DNA of 64,000 nucleotides from Actinopolyspora lacussalsi subsp. righensis (GTDB lineage Bacteria > Actinomycetota > Actinomycetes > Mycobacteriales > Pseudonocardiaceae). Positions 36,805-46,313 of the stretch are shown in pieces. Each line of letters begins with the position of its first letter. Within the stretch, counting starts at the first letter, position 1. The position numbers and the translations under genes are program-made. The stretch lies in the NCBI RefSeq assembly GCF_900116555.1, contig NZ_FPAT01000003.1, positions 124,001 to 188,000 of the forward strand, read 5' to 3'. A model generated the notes under the pieces. It searched no databases, was not told the origin of the DNA, and saw only the letters and a list, made by a program, of their open reading frames with translations.

Positions 36805-38076
36805 ATGACAGCTGCCGCCCGAACACAGTCCGAGACGACCGACCGGAAGTTCGACCTCGGCCCCGCGGCCGAGCTCGTATCCAAGGAAGAGGGGCATCGG
36901 CAGCCCCTGGCTCCGGAGTTCGTCTGCCTGGAGGACTTCTCGCCGCTGGAAGTCGCCTACGACTTCGGCCGCGTGCGCAGGGAGGACATCGAGTCCGGCC
37001 CGCGCTCGATCTGGCGCTACAAGAACCTGCTGCCGGTTCCGTCCGATGTGGAGCGGCACCCGAACACCGATCCGGGCTGTACGAGGTTGGTCCGGGCCGA
37101 CGCGCTCGCCAACGCGCTGGGCGTCAAACGCATCTGGATCAAGGACGACACGGGGAACCCCACCCACTCCTTCAAGGACCGGGTCGTGGCGGTGGCACTG
37201 GCGGCCGCGCGCGAGTTCGGCTTCAAGGTACTGGCGTGCCCCTCCACCGGTAACCTCGCCAACGCGGTGGGAGCGGCCGCGGCACGCGCGGGCTGGGACT
37301 CGGTGGTGCTCGTTCCCTCCTCGCTGGAACGCGCCAAGGTACTGATGACCGCCGTCTACGACGGCTCGCTGCTGGCCGTCGACGGCAACTACGACGATGT
37401 GAACCGCCTGGCCACCGAGCTGGCCGGGGAACACGAGGACTGGGCGTTCGTCAACGTCAACGTGCGGCCCTACTACTCGGAAGGGTCCAAGACCCTCGCC
37501 TTCGAGGTGGCCGAACAGCTCGGCTGGCGCATTCCGGAGCAGGTCGTGGTTCCCATCGCCTCCGGATCACAGCTCACCAAGGTCGACAAGGGCTTCCGCG
37601 AGCTCGGCGAGGTCGGGCTGGTGGAACAGAGTCCCTACCGGATCTTCGGTGCGCAGGCCACGGGCTGCTCCCCCGTCGCGGACGCCTACAAGCAGAACCA
37701 CGACGTGGTGCAGCCGGTGCGGCCCGACACCATCGCGCGTTCGCTGGCGATCGGCGCCCCCGCCGACGGTCCGTACGTACTCGACACCGTGCGCCGCACC
37801 AACGGTGCGATCGAGGACGTCAGCGACGAGGAGGTCGTCGAGGGCATCCGGCTGCTGGCTCGCACGGAAGGCATCTTCGCCGAGACCGCGGGCGGCGTCA
37901 CCGTGGCCACCACGAAGAAGCTGATCGAGTCCGGACAACTGGACCCGGACTCGGAGACGGTACTGATGATCACCGGCGACGGTCTCAAGACGATGGACTC
38001 GCTGCAGGAGCACGTCGGTCCGAAGGCCACCGTGGCGCCGAGTACCGAAGCAGTGGACGAGGCACTGAACCTCTGA
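36805..38076 (+). CDS. thrC: Threonine synthase
   Basis: A 423-residue PLP enzyme that turns O-phosphohomoserine into threonine. PTHSFKDRVVAVALAAAREF contains the PLP-binding Lys, CPSTGNLANAVGAAAARAGW binds the phosphate, and VVPIASGSQLTKVDKGFREL lies near the active site. The ATG at 36805 follows the SAM-I riboswitch and a GGGGAAGG site. Because the substrate is shared at the homoserine branch with methionine synthesis, SAM-sensing control of this gene would balance the two products. Confidence 0.95.
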   Translation: MTAAARTQSETTDRKFDLGPAAELVSKEEGHRQPLAPEFVCLEDFSPLEVAYDFGRVRREDIESGPRSIWRYKNLLPVPSDVERHPNTDPGCTRLVRADALANALGVKRIWIKDDTGNPTHSFKDRVVAVALAAAREFGFKVLACPSTGNLANAVGAAAARAGWDSVVLVPSSLERAKVLMTAVYDGSLLAVDGNYDDVNRLATELAGEHEDWAFVNVNVRPYYSEGSKTLAFEVAEQLGWRIPEQVVVPIASGSQLTKVDKGFRELGEVGLVEQSPYRIFGAQATGCSPVADAYKQNHDVVQPVRPDTIARSLAIGAPADGPYVLDTVRRTNGAIEDVSDEEVVEGIRLLARTEGIFAETAGGVTVATTKKLIESGQLDPDSETVLMITGDGLKTMDSLQEHVGPKATVAPSTEAVDEALNL

Positions 38077-38117
38077 AGGAACGGTGCCGCTGAGCGCCTT
38101 TCGCGCTCGGTCGGTTA

Positions 38118-38217
38118 CCGGTCGCTGAGGCGGACGCTTGCCGCGTTGGGCCGCTCTTGAGTAGGCCGCTACGCGGCGAGCGGCCCTGCCTCGCAATCGA
38201 ACCACCTCAGCGACCGG
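38118..38217. repeat. Double-stem element related to the dispersed family
   Basis: CCGGTCGCTGAGG (38118-38130) pairs perfectly with CCTCAGCGACCGG (38205-38217), 13 bp. Inside, GGGCCGCTC (38148-38156) pairs with GAGCGGCCC (38178-38186), 9 bp. The inner loop contains GTAGGCCGCTAC, the same loop word as the dispersed elements at 12.2 and 49.7 kb, although the stem sequences differ. It lies 42 nt after the thrC stop in a convergent gap. Confidence 0.7.
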
Positions 38218-38263
38218 GGTTCTGCCGTTCCGAGCCTGCTGCCGGAGTTGTCGAAGCACTGCG

Positions 38264-38328
38264 TGGCGGAACCTCTCGCACCGCTCTCGCTGCGGGAGGC
38301 CCGACATCGGGTAGCGACCTCGGCCACA
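38264..38328 (-). repeat. Dispersed double-stem element, half copy 4 (inverted)
   Basis: On the minus strand this reads GGTCGCTACCCGATGTCGGG, then CCTCCCGCAGCGAGAGCGG and the conserved tail GTGCGAGAGGTTCCGCC, that is, the loop and right half of the family. The left stem arms are not recognisable. It follows directly after the 38118-38217 double stem, so this convergent thrC/comEC gap holds two related elements. Confidence 0.7.
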
Positions 38329-38348
38329 TCCCGCCCCGGGATTGACGC

Positions 38349-40730
38349 TCAGTCGTCGGGGCGGAACGGGTCGCCGGTGCTGGCGGTCCGCATTCCGAGG
38401 TTTCCGCCCAGCACTGCGATGTCGCCACGACGATCGGTGCGGCGTACCACGGCCCCGAGGCCACGCAGCGTCGTGACGATCCCGTCACTGGGATGCCCGT
38501 AGTCGTTCCCGTGCCCCACGCTGATCAGCGCCACCCGTGGGGAGACCGCCCGGAGGAACTCGTCACTGGTGTACCGGGAACCGTGGTGCGGTACCTTGAG
38601 CACTTCCGCGTCCAGCCGAACACCCGCCGAGAGCAGCTCGCGCTGCCCGGCCAGTTCGATGTCGCCGGTCAGCAGTACCCGCCCTGCCGGGGTGTTCGCC
38701 CGCAGCACCACCGAGGCGTCGTTGACCCGTTCCGCCGCCACGGGCGCGGCGTCCCCTGCCGGTGCCAGCACCTCGATCGCCAGAGCGGGCCAGCGGATCA
38801 GCTGCCCCGCGGACAGCCGCACCAGGTGCGCGTCGTTGTCGCGCGCACGTCGTCGAACGTCGGTGTCCGACCAGCTGGACGGACGAGACGTTCCCGTAGC
38901 CACCGCATCGACCTCGCGTCCCACCAGCACTCCGGAGATGCCGGCGTAGTGATCGGCGTGCGGGTGGGTGAGCACCAGCAACGGCACGTGCCGCACCCCG
39001 AGGCGGTCGAGACACCGATCGACCAGGGCGGCGCTGGGACCGGTATCCACCACGACGGCGGAACCGCGTACTCCGGTGGCCAGTACCAGGCTGTCCCCCT
39101 GCCCGACGTCACAGGCCACGACGCCCCAACCGGTCACGGGCCAACCCCCGGGCCGCAGCCCGATCGTGACCAACAGCAGTAGCACGGACAGCAGCGAACC
39201 GCCCAACAACATCCTGCCGGTGCGGAACCGGAGCAGCAGCAGGATCGCGGCCACCAGGGCGACCACGAGCGGTACCCCCGGAGCCCCGGAAGGCAACGGG
39301 ATCGTCGCCAGCGAGAAGCTCGCGGCACACCGGGCAACCAGCAGCACCCACTCCAGTTCCGGAACGGCCAGCAGCACCAGGAATTCCCCCAGCGGGGAGA
39401 ACCAGGGAGCGAGCAGCGTCGCCATCACCCCGAGTACCGTGGCAGGCGCGATCACCGGATCGACCAGCACGTTCGCCACGACGCCGACGAGGCTGAACTC
39501 TCCGGAAAGGGCGACCACCAGCGGCGCGGTGGCCAGTTGCGCGGCGGCGGGCACCGCCAGCGCCTGGGCCAACCGGAGGGGCACCCCACGCCGCCGCAAC
39601 CACCCCGACCATGTCGGGGCGAGCAGCACCAGGGCGGCCGTGGCCGCGACCGACAACGCGAACCCGGGGCTCACGGCCAGCTCGGGTTGCCACAACAGCA
39701 GCAGGATCACACAGCCCGCGAGCGCGGGCAGTGCCGTTCCGTTACGCCCCAGCGCGAGCGCGAGCAGCCCGAGCGCCCCCATGACGGCCGCCCGCAGCAC
39801 ACTGGGCTCGCCCCCGGCGAGAACCACGAATCCCGCCAGCGCTACCCCCGCGCAGCCCGCGGCCAAGAGCGGTGGAGCACGCATCGCGCGGAGCAGCAGC
39901 AGTACCGCACCGCAGACTATCGCCAGGTTCGCACCGGACACCGCGGTCAGATGGGTCAGCCCCGCCCTGCCGAAATCACGGCGGACCGTGTCGAGCAACC
40001 CGCTGGTGTCCCCCACCACCAGGCCGGGAAGCAGTCCTTCGGCGCGTGGGGAGAGTACGGACTCGGAAACGTCGCGCAGCCCCGCACGCAGCCGCTCGGC
40101 GAACCGTTGTGACACGGGCGGCCGAGTCACGTTCTCCGGCGGCTGGTGGACCGCGAGAACGATGACCAACAGATCGGCTCCACGCGGACGGAGCGCCGAA
40201 CCGGTGGTGGTGGCTCGCTGTCCCCGCAACAGCTCGCCCCAGGATTCGGCGGGCACCAGCAACAGCACCGAACCGGACTCCGCGCGCCACCTCTCCCCCT
40301 GTCGTACCGCGCGGATCCAGGCACGCACCACCGACCGTTCCCCGAGCCCACCTCCGCCCCCGGCCGAGGCACCGCTCACGGGTGTGGGGCGTTCGGTGAG
40401 TTCGACACGCAGCCGTACGCTCTCTCCCCGGGAGGCGGTTTCCCGAAGCGGGTGATCCTCGAGGGGCCGCAATCGCACTGCCAGCCCGAAACCGGCGGTT
40501 CCCACCAGAACCGAGCACACGATCACCCCGATCGCCCATCTCCGGCCCGCGAGGAACAGGCACACCGCTGCGGTCGTGGCACAGCAGCACGCCAACAGGG
40601 CGGCGGCGACCCAACCGGTGTGCAACCCGACCAGCGTCGCGCCCCAGACTCCGAGCGCTGCCGGCACCAATCGGAGGTCCAGCGGGCGAGCCGCCGACGC
40701 GGCAGTGCCCGGGTCTGCCCGGTCGGTCAT
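38349..40730 (-). CDS. comEC: ComEC/Rec2-family DNA uptake channel protein
   Basis: A 793-residue polytopic protein. It has N-terminal TM segments, the competence core (TAVSGANLAIVCGAVLLLL and following TM helices), and a C-terminal metallo-beta-lactamase-like domain with LVLTHPHADHYAGISGVL and LLTGDIELAGQRELLSAG, where the metal ligands sit. ComEC carries single-stranded DNA across the membrane, and the C-terminal domain may degrade the other strand. ATG 40730 has GAGG just upstream, within the end of comEA. Confidence 0.92.
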   Translation of the reverse strand: MTDRADPGTAASAARPLDLRLVPAALGVWGATLVGLHTGWVAAALLACCCATTAAVCLFLAGRRWAIGVIVCSVLVGTAGFGLAVRLRPLEDHPLRETASRGESVRLRVELTERPTPVSGASAGGGGGLGERSVVRAWIRAVRQGERWRAESGSVLLLVPAESWGELLRGQRATTTGSALRPRGADLLVIVLAVHQPPENVTRPPVSQRFAERLRAGLRDVSESVLSPRAEGLLPGLVVGDTSGLLDTVRRDFGRAGLTHLTAVSGANLAIVCGAVLLLLRAMRAPPLLAAGCAGVALAGFVVLAGGEPSVLRAAVMGALGLLALALGRNGTALPALAGCVILLLLWQPELAVSPGFALSVAATAALVLLAPTWSGWLRRRGVPLRLAQALAVPAAAQLATAPLVVALSGEFSLVGVVANVLVDPVIAPATVLGVMATLLAPWFSPLGEFLVLLAVPELEWVLLVARCAASFSLATIPLPSGAPGVPLVVALVAAILLLLRFRTGRMLLGGSLLSVLLLLVTIGLRPGGWPVTGWGVVACDVGQGDSLVLATGVRGSAVVVDTGPSAALVDRCLDRLGVRHVPLLVLTHPHADHYAGISGVLVGREVDAVATGTSRPSSWSDTDVRRRARDNDAHLVRLSAGQLIRWPALAIEVLAPAGDAAPVAAERVNDASVVLRANTPAGRVLLTGDIELAGQRELLSAGVRLDAEVLKVPHHGSRYTSDEFLRAVSPRVALISVGHGNDYGHPSDGIVTTLRGLGAVVRRTDRRGDIAVLGGNLGMRTASTGDPFRPDD

Positions 40731-40737
40731 CACCACC

Positions 40738-41589
40738 TCACACCCGGACCAGATCGCGCAACCGCGAGAACCGCACCGTCCCGATCCCGTCGACCTCGCG
40801 AAGCTGGCTCACCGACTCGAATCCACCGTTCTCGGAACGCCAGCGCAGGATCGCCCCGGCAGTGACCGGACCGATGCCGGGCAGCTCCCGCAGCCGTTGT
40901 TCGTCGGCTCGGTTGAGATCCACCTTCGAGGACTCGTCGGCGGCGGTGGAGCCGTCCGGTGCCGGCTTCGAGGCGCGTGACGGTACCGGGACCCCGACGT
41001 AGAGCTGTTCCCCGTCGGACAGTTCCCGTGCCAGGTTCAACGCCAGGGTGTCCGTCTCGGGTAACGGACCTCCCGCAGCTCGCAGCGCGTCGGCGACACG
41101 GGATCCCGCCGCCAGTGTCACCAGACCCGGTTCGTGCACCCTGCCCACCACGCTGACCACCAGCTCGGCCTCGGAGGAGGAGGTAGCGGCCGCATCGGTC
41201 ACCGCTGCCGGTCCCGGAGCGGGAATCCGAGTCGACGGAACCGCCGTGGTCCCGCCCTCGGAATCGCGGCCCACCAGCAGGACTGCGCAGCCGATCACCG
41301 CGGCGAGAACCACACCGAGGCATCCCGCTCGGCCCGGATCCAGCAGCACCTCGCGCGGTGTTCGGGGCAACCACCGCCGCGCCCGGTCCCCGGCCCCCGG
41401 CGTCTCACGGTTTTCCGTCGTCTCGGCGGTCTCCGCCGTATCGACCGCCGAGCGCGACTCGGAGGTTCCGTTCTCGGAACCCATCAGCTGCCGCAGCCGT
41501 CGACGGGCCGGGGAAAGCTCGTCAGTGGCCGCGGTGACGATTCGTTCCTCCGAAGGGGACGATCCGTCGGACCGGAAAAGATCGGGCAT
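40738..41589 (-). CDS. comEA: ComEA-family helix-hairpin-helix DNA-binding protein
   Basis: A 283-residue protein. Residues 1-95 are polar, a TM segment follows (GCLGVVLAAVIGCAVLLVG), then an SLBB domain (LVVSVVGRVHEPGLVTLAAG) and a C-terminal helix-hairpin-helix pair (KVDLNRADEQRLRELPGIGP, ISQLREVDGIG-like repeat). ComEA binds incoming DNA outside the membrane and hands it to ComEC, whose gene starts 7 nt later. The start is probably ATG 41589; a longer frame to 41670 has no clear site. Confidence 0.88.
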   Translation of the reverse strand: MPDLFRSDGSSPSEERIVTAATDELSPARRRLRQLMGSENGTSESRSAVDTAETAETTENRETPGAGDRARRWLPRTPREVLLDPGRAGCLGVVLAAVIGCAVLLVGRDSEGGTTAVPSTRIPAPGPAAVTDAAATSSSEAELVVSVVGRVHEPGLVTLAAGSRVADALRAAGGPLPETDTLALNLARELSDGEQLYVGVPVPSRASKPAPDGSTAADESSKVDLNRADEQRLRELPGIGPVTAGAILRWRSENGGFESVSQLREVDGIGTVRFSRLRDLVRV

Positions 41590-41832
41590 ACCGGCGAAGC
41601 TAACCGGCGGTGCACCCGCCGGGAACACCGAAGAACGCCTTCGGTGGACAGCCGAGTGCGTTGTGGACAAACACGCACGCGGCGAGCCGCACGATACGAG
41701 GTGGAGCCGAGTGCCGCGAGGCGATGTGGAAAATCGGAACGCGCCGCGGGGCGCCGTGCCCGGATCGCTGCCCGGCCATACTTTTGGGTTCCGCCGAGCG
41801 AGCGTCCCGACAACCCGGGCGGAAAATTCCGA

Positions 41833-42747
41833 TCAGTCGTCGAAAGGTGCGCTGCCGGTGGCAGCACTCCACCCGTCGGGCAACACGACGACCCCCACCG
41901 AGCCCGGTCCGATGTGGGCTCCGATGGTGGCTCCGACCTCGGAAACAACGCAGTCGGAGCACCCCGGCAGTCGCCCTCGGACATTTCGGGCGAGCGTCTC
42001 GGCCCGTCCCGGCGCCGCCAAGTGGTGGACGGCCAGCGCCGGTCGGCGCGGATCACCGGTGGGAGACTGCCGCGTGGACTCGGTCGTGGCCGCCTCGACG
42101 GCCAGTTGCTCCAGCCTTCGCACGGCCGCACTGGTGGTCCGCACCTTCTCGGCGGCGTCGATCACGCCGTCGTGCAGCCGCAGCAGCGGTTTGATCGCCA
42201 GCGCCGTTCCCAGCAGGGCGGAGGCGGTGCCGATGCGTCCGCCACGGCGCAGGTACTCCAGCGTCTGCACCGAGAACAGGATGGTCCCGCGTGCCGCGAC
42301 GCGCTCGGCCGCTTCGGTGACCTCGTGCAATCCGGCGCCTCCCACGGCCAGCTCCGCGGCAGCCAGCACGGCGAATCCCAACCCCATGGCCACGGAGCGG
42401 GAATCGACCACGTTGATGACCGAGGGCGCCACTTCACGCGCGGCGGTACGAGCGGCATCCACCGTGCCGGAGAGTTCACCGGAGAGGTGGATCGAGAGCA
42501 CACCCTCGGCTCCCGCGTCCAGCGCCGCGCGGTAGGCGGCGGCGAACTCGGCAACCGTCGCCCCCGAGGTGGTGACACGCCTGCCGCGGCGCAGCTGTTC
42601 GGTCAGGCGCCCCGGACCGAACGAGGTCTCGTCGCTGTACTGCTCGGCCTCCGTGCTCACGTGCAGCGGAACCACACGCACGCCGTAGTGCTCGACCCGT
42701 CGCGCGGGCAGGTACGCGGTCGAATCGGTGACCACGGCGACGCTCAA
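41833..42747 (-). CDS. DegV family fatty-acid-binding protein
   Basis: A 304-residue DegV protein: VAVVTDSTAYLPARRVEHYG at the N-terminus, RVTTSGATVAEFAAAYRAAL near the fatty-acid head site, and VLSIHLSGELSGTVDAARTA as the typical second motif. DegV proteins bind a long-chain fatty acid, and some (FakB) present it to a kinase. The start is a TTG at 42747 with GGAG 6 nt upstream; no ATG or GTG fits better. No fakA-like gene is adjacent. Confidence 0.9.
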   Translation of the reverse strand: MSVAVVTDSTAYLPARRVEHYGVRVVPLHVSTEAEQYSDETSFGPGRLTEQLRRGRRVTTSGATVAEFAAAYRAALDAGAEGVLSIHLSGELSGTVDAARTAAREVAPSVINVVDSRSVAMGLGFAVLAAAELAVGGAGLHEVTEAAERVAARGTILFSVQTLEYLRRGGRIGTASALLGTALAIKPLLRLHDGVIDAAEKVRTTSAAVRRLEQLAVEAATTESTRQSPTGDPRRPALAVHHLAAPGRAETLARNVRGRLPGCSDCVVSEVGATIGAHIGPGSVGVVVLPDGWSAATGSAPFDD

Positions 42748-42787
42748 CGCGGGCTCCGCCGAGAACCACGAGCGATCCGGGGGAGTG

Positions 42788-43402
42788 TCATTCGACGAAC
42801 CCGCCGTTGTAGGTAGTCAGCCGCCAACCGTGCTTGCCGAGGGTGCTGCGGGAGAGCACGGCCCAACCGCAGTTGCCCACCCCGCCGAGGCTGGACCAGA
42901 TCTCGGTCGGCCACCCCAGCAGTCTGGCGGTCAGCGCTGTTATCAGACCGCCGTGCGCGCACAGCAGCGCCGTGCCTTCCACGGCCTCGTCGAGTTCGCA
43001 CACCACCTCGTAGGCGCGCTCGGCTACCGCCACCCTGGTTTCGCCGTCCGGTGGCGCGAAGGTCGGCTGGGTGCGCCACGTACCCATCGCCCCGGGCCAC
43101 CCCTGCTCGACCTCGGCGCCGCTGAGTCCCTGCCACTGCCCGAGGTGGGTTTCGCGCAGCCGCTTGTCCAGCCGGACCTCCTGCCCGGTGACCTCGGCGA
43201 ACGCCGCGGCTGTGGTGCTGGCACGACGCAGGTCCGAGCTCACCGCCGCTTCGGGCCCGAACCCCGCCACCAGCGGCGCGGTGCGTTTGGCCTGTTCCAG
43301 CCCGAGTTCGGTGAGCTCGGAATCGAGGTGCCCCTGGATACGCCCCGCCAGGTTGTAGTCCGTCTCGCCGTGCCGCCAGAGCACCAGCCGTTGCAGGGTC
43401 AC
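42788..43402 (-). CDS. Histidine phosphatase family protein (phosphoglycerate mutase-like)
   Basis: A 204-residue enzyme with the catalytic RHG motif (RLVLWRHGETDYNLAGRIQG), a second active-site element (SSDLRRASTTAAAFAEVTGQ), LRETHLGQWQGLSG and the C-terminal ALLCAHGGLITALTARLLG. Position after rsfS is typical of actinobacterial glucosyl-3-phosphoglycerate phosphatase-type proteins, but the substrate cannot be fixed. The GTG start overlaps the rsfS stop (GTGA). Confidence 0.9.
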   Translation of the reverse strand: MTLQRLVLWRHGETDYNLAGRIQGHLDSELTELGLEQAKRTAPLVAGFGPEAAVSSDLRRASTTAAAFAEVTGQEVRLDKRLRETHLGQWQGLSGAEVEQGWPGAMGTWRTQPTFAPPDGETRVAVAERAYEVVCELDEAVEGTALLCAHGGLITALTARLLGWPTEIWSSLGGVGNCGWAVLSRSTLGKHGWRLTTYNGGFVE

Positions 43403-43809
43403 GCTTGACTGCCCTCTTCGCTGTGCTGCTCGGCGGAGTCGTCGGGAGCACCGTCGTGGTCGAACTCGATGACCGGGCAGTCCTTCCAGAGCCGTTCCAG
43501 CTCGTAGAAGGCGCGCTCCTCGGAGTGCTGCACGTGCACGATGACGTCGACGAAATCGAGCAGCACCCAACGTCCTTCCCGGGTGCCCTCCCTGCGAACC
43601 GGTTTCGTCCCCGCGGCCCGCATCTTCTCCTCGATCGCTTCGACTATCGCTCCGACCTGCCGCTCGTTGGAAGCGGAGGCGATCACGAAGCAGTCGGTGA
43701 TGATCAGTCGGTCGGACACGTCCAGCAGAAGCAGTTCCTCGGCCTTCTTGTCCGCAGCCGCCCGCGCGGCCACCAACGCCAAACTGCGGGCGTTCTCACT
43801 GGCTGCCAC
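43399..43809 (-). CDS. rsfS: Ribosomal silencing factor RsfS
   Basis: A 136-residue RsfS/YbeB protein. ADKKAEELLLLDVSDRLIIT, CFVIASASNERQVGAIVEAI and EGRWVLLDFVDVIVHVQHSE are the family core, which binds ribosomal protein L14 and blocks subunit joining in poor growth conditions. The C-terminus is acidic (DHDGAPDDSAEQHSEEG). I placed the start at GTG 43809 behind GAGAGGAG; GTG 43830 is the alternative. It lies between nadD and the phosphatase gene, as in many actinomycetes. Confidence 0.93.
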   Translation of the reverse strand: MAASENARSLALVAARAAADKKAEELLLLDVSDRLIITDCFVIASASNERQVGAIVEAIEEKMRAAGTKPVRREGTREGRWVLLDFVDVIVHVQHSEERAFYELERLWKDCPVIEFDHDGAPDDSAEQHSEEGSQA

Positions 43810-43984
43810 ATCGCTCCTCTCGGTGGTCACGGTCTGCCACCCGTACTCCGAACGAGGATAACCGTCCCCCGCTCGACGGGCGGAATCCACCGGACCGTAC
43901 CGGTCGCCGCGGGCGAGGTGCCGGACGAGTGGGAGAGGGCCGGACCGGTTGCCCGCCGCACGCGTAACGCTCGGCCCGGGCCGC

Positions 43985-44608
43985 CTACGGTCCCCACTCC
44001 TGCGCCGGTGACTGCCCGAAACGGCGGTAGAGACCTCGCTTGCTGATGTACTGGACTATTCCGTCCGGAACGAGGTACCAGACCGGCAGACCGGACGCGA
44101 CGCGCTGCCTGCATCCGGTGGAGGAGATGGCCATGGCGGGGATCTCGACCAGGCTGACCGAACCACGCGGCAGGTGCTCGTCGTCCAGGGAGTACCCCGG
44201 ACGTGTGACTCCGATGAAGTGCGCCAGATCGAACAGGTCGTCCACCCGGTGCCAGGAGAGGATCTGCTCCAGCGCGTCCGCCCCGGTTATGAAGTACAAC
44301 TCCGCGTCGGGGTACTGCCGCCGCAGATCGGAGAGCGTGTCTATCGTGTAGGTCGGCCCGCTGCGGTCGATGTCGACCCTGCTGACCGAGAACCGCGGGT
44401 TGGAGGCGGTGGCGATCACCGTCATCAGGTAGCGGTCCTCGGCCGAGCTCACATCCTCGTGGCCCTTCTGCCAGGGCTGCCCGGTCGGCACGAACAGCAC
44501 CTGCTCCATGCCGAACTGGGCCTGCACCTCACTCGCTGCGACGAGATGGCCGTGATGGACGGGGTCGAAGGTTCCCCCCATGACGCCGATTCGGCGAGGA
44601 CGCGACAT
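43985..44608 (-). CDS. nadD: Nicotinate-nucleotide adenylyltransferase
   Basis: A 207-residue enzyme of NAD synthesis. [20 protein letters not shown] has the nucleotidyltransferase HxGH motif, [16 protein letters not shown] binds substrate, and [20 protein letters not shown] is the C-terminal ISSTxxR motif. It joins ATP and nicotinate mononucleotide. It lies 175 nt upstream of rsfS on the same strand. Confidence 0.95.
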   Translation of the reverse strand: MSRPRRIGVMGGTFDPVHHGHLVAASEVQAQFGMEQVLFVPTGQPWQKGHEDVSSAEDRYLMTVIATASNPRFSVSRVDIDRSGPTYTIDTLSDLRRQYPDAELYFITGADALEQILSWHRVDDLFDLAHFIGVTRPGYSLDDEHLPRGSVSLVEIPAMAISSTGCRQRVASGLPVWYLVPDGIVQYISKRGLYRRFGQSPAQEWGP

Positions 44609-44737
44609 GGTGCCCCAGCATAGTCGCCACGCGACGGAAAGATCCCGGAAGGACGCCGTGCCGTGACTGACCCCACCGGGGACGGCGCACGATCACCCGC
44701 GGGTCGCGGCGTGAAACCCCTCGGCAAGGCGCCCCGG

Positions 44738-44959
44738 TCACGGCTCGGGTGCCAACGTGCGGCCGGACTGTGCGTCGCGAACGCGGATCGCCTCCACCGG
44801 GCAGGACTCGGCGGCGTCCACCACGTCGTCATCCGGTTCGGTGTCCGTTCGTAACGGGCGCGAGACACCGTCGACCAGCTGGAAGTGCTCCTCGGCGATG
44901 GCGGCGCACATTCCCGAGCCGATACACGTCTCGCCGTCGACCTCTACCTGCCAACTCAT
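44738..44959 (-). CDS. Ferredoxin, single [3Fe-4S]-type cluster
   Basis: A 73-residue acidic ferredoxin: VEVDGETCIGSGMCAAIAEE and DAAESCPVEAIRV supply three or four Cys, with the first group spaced C-x5-C as in [3Fe-4S] P450 partners. AGGTGA precedes the ATG at 44959. It starts 128 nt after the P450 gene on the same strand and is probably its electron donor. Confidence 0.88.
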   Translation of the reverse strand: MSWQVEVDGETCIGSGMCAAIAEEHFQLVDGVSRPLRTDTEPDDDVVDAAESCPVEAIRVRDAQSGRTLAPEP

Positions 44960-45087
44960 CCGATCACCTTTCACGTTTCCGGCGCTGACGTCACCGGTTC
45001 CGCGTGTTCGTCCCACGGCTCGTCCCCTGCCCGGAGAGTCCGACGGAAGGATCCGCCGGACTCCGGACGGCGGGCACCGTCACCGGA

Positions 45088-46287
45088 TCACCAAGTCACC
45101 GGGAGATTTCTCGGTCCGCGCACCAGCATCCCGGTCTTCCAGGAGACATCCGGTTCGTCCACCGCGAGCCGCAGATCCTCGAAGTCCCGCAGCAACGTGC
45201 CCAACGCCACCTGCAGTTCCATCCGCGCCAACTGCGCTCCGAGGCAATGGTGCGGCCCGTGCCCGAAGCCGATGTGGGAGTTGGAGTCGCGTCGCAGGTC
45301 GAGCTGGTCGGCATCCTCGAAGACGGACTCGTCCCGATTGGCCGAAGCGAGGCTGGCCAGGACCGGCTCACCAGCGCGGATCAGTACACCACCGAGCTCG
45401 ACGTCCTCCAGGGCATAACGTGGAAAGGCCGCGTTCACCCCCAGCGGGACGAACCGCATGAGTTCCTCGACGGCCGCGGGAATCCGTTCCGGATCGGCAC
45501 GCAGCCAGTCGAGTTCCTCGGGATGTGTCAGCAGCACATAGACGAAGTTGGGGATCTGGGTGGCCGTGGTCTCGTGTCCGGCCACGAGCAGCCCCACCGA
45601 GAGGTCCAGCAGTTCGGTCTCGGAGAGTTTGTCCTGTTCGTCCCTCGCCTGGATCAGCGCGCTGAGCAGATCGTCGGCGGGATGCTCCCGCCGCTGCTCG
45701 ACCAACCCGGCCATGTAGGCGCGCATCTGTCCGATGTAGTCGTTGACCTGCTGCTCGGACAGCTTGCTCGTGGACAGGAAGGCGTCCGACCAGACCCGGA
45801 AGTCGGTTCTGTCCTCGTAGGGAACCCCGAGGAGTTCGCAGATCACGGTGATCGGCAGCGGCAGCGCGAACTCCTCGACCAGATCCAGCGGGGGCCCGTC
45901 GCGCCGCATGGCCCGACTCAGGTCATCGGCGATCCGCTGTGCGCGGGGTCGCAGCTGCTCGACCCTGCGAGCGGTGAACGCCTTGGCCACCAGCTTGCGC
46001 AGCCTGGTGTGCTCCGGTGGATCCATGGTCAGGATGCCGGTCTGCTGCGGGATCGGGCGCGCGCGTGGCTCGTCCTTGTCCACCGTGGCCGCGCGGCTGA
46101 ACCGCGGATCCGCGAAGACGGTGCGCACATCGGAGTATCTGGTGGCCAGCCATGCCGCTTCGCCGTAGGGAAGCTGCACCCGTGAGACCGGTTCCTGCTT
46201 GCGCAGTTCCGCGTAGAACGGGTCCAGGCGCAGCCTGTCGGGCGCGCTGAACGGATAGGTTCGCGGCGTCGGGTCGATGGTGGTCAT
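45088..46287 (-). CDS. Cytochrome P450
   Basis: A 399-residue soluble bacterial P450. LLVAGHETTATQIPNFVYVL is the oxygen-binding I helix, PAAVEELMRFVPLGVNAAFP has the ExxR pair and PR motif, and HIGFGHGPHHCLGAQLARME the heme Cys. TMDPPEHTRLRKLVAKAFTA is the C-helix signature. The ATG at 46287 has GGGAG 6 nt upstream. It is followed by a ferredoxin gene and preceded by a TetR gene with a double operator between them. Substrate unknown; the sequence resembles the CYP105/107-like bacterial group. Confidence 0.93.
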   Translation of the reverse strand: MTTIDPTPRTYPFSAPDRLRLDPFYAELRKQEPVSRVQLPYGEAAWLATRYSDVRTVFADPRFSRAATVDKDEPRARPIPQQTGILTMDPPEHTRLRKLVAKAFTARRVEQLRPRAQRIADDLSRAMRRDGPPLDLVEEFALPLPITVICELLGVPYEDRTDFRVWSDAFLSTSKLSEQQVNDYIGQMRAYMAGLVEQRREHPADDLLSALIQARDEQDKLSETELLDLSVGLLVAGHETTATQIPNFVYVLLTHPEELDWLRADPERIPAAVEELMRFVPLGVNAAFPRYALEDVELGGVLIRAGEPVLASLASANRDESVFEDADQLDLRRDSNSHIGFGHGPHHCLGAQLARMELQVALGTLLRDFEDLRLAVDEPDVSWKTGMLVRGPRNLPVTW

Positions 46288-46313
46288 GCTCGGCTCCCGC
46301 ACACGAGACGACA

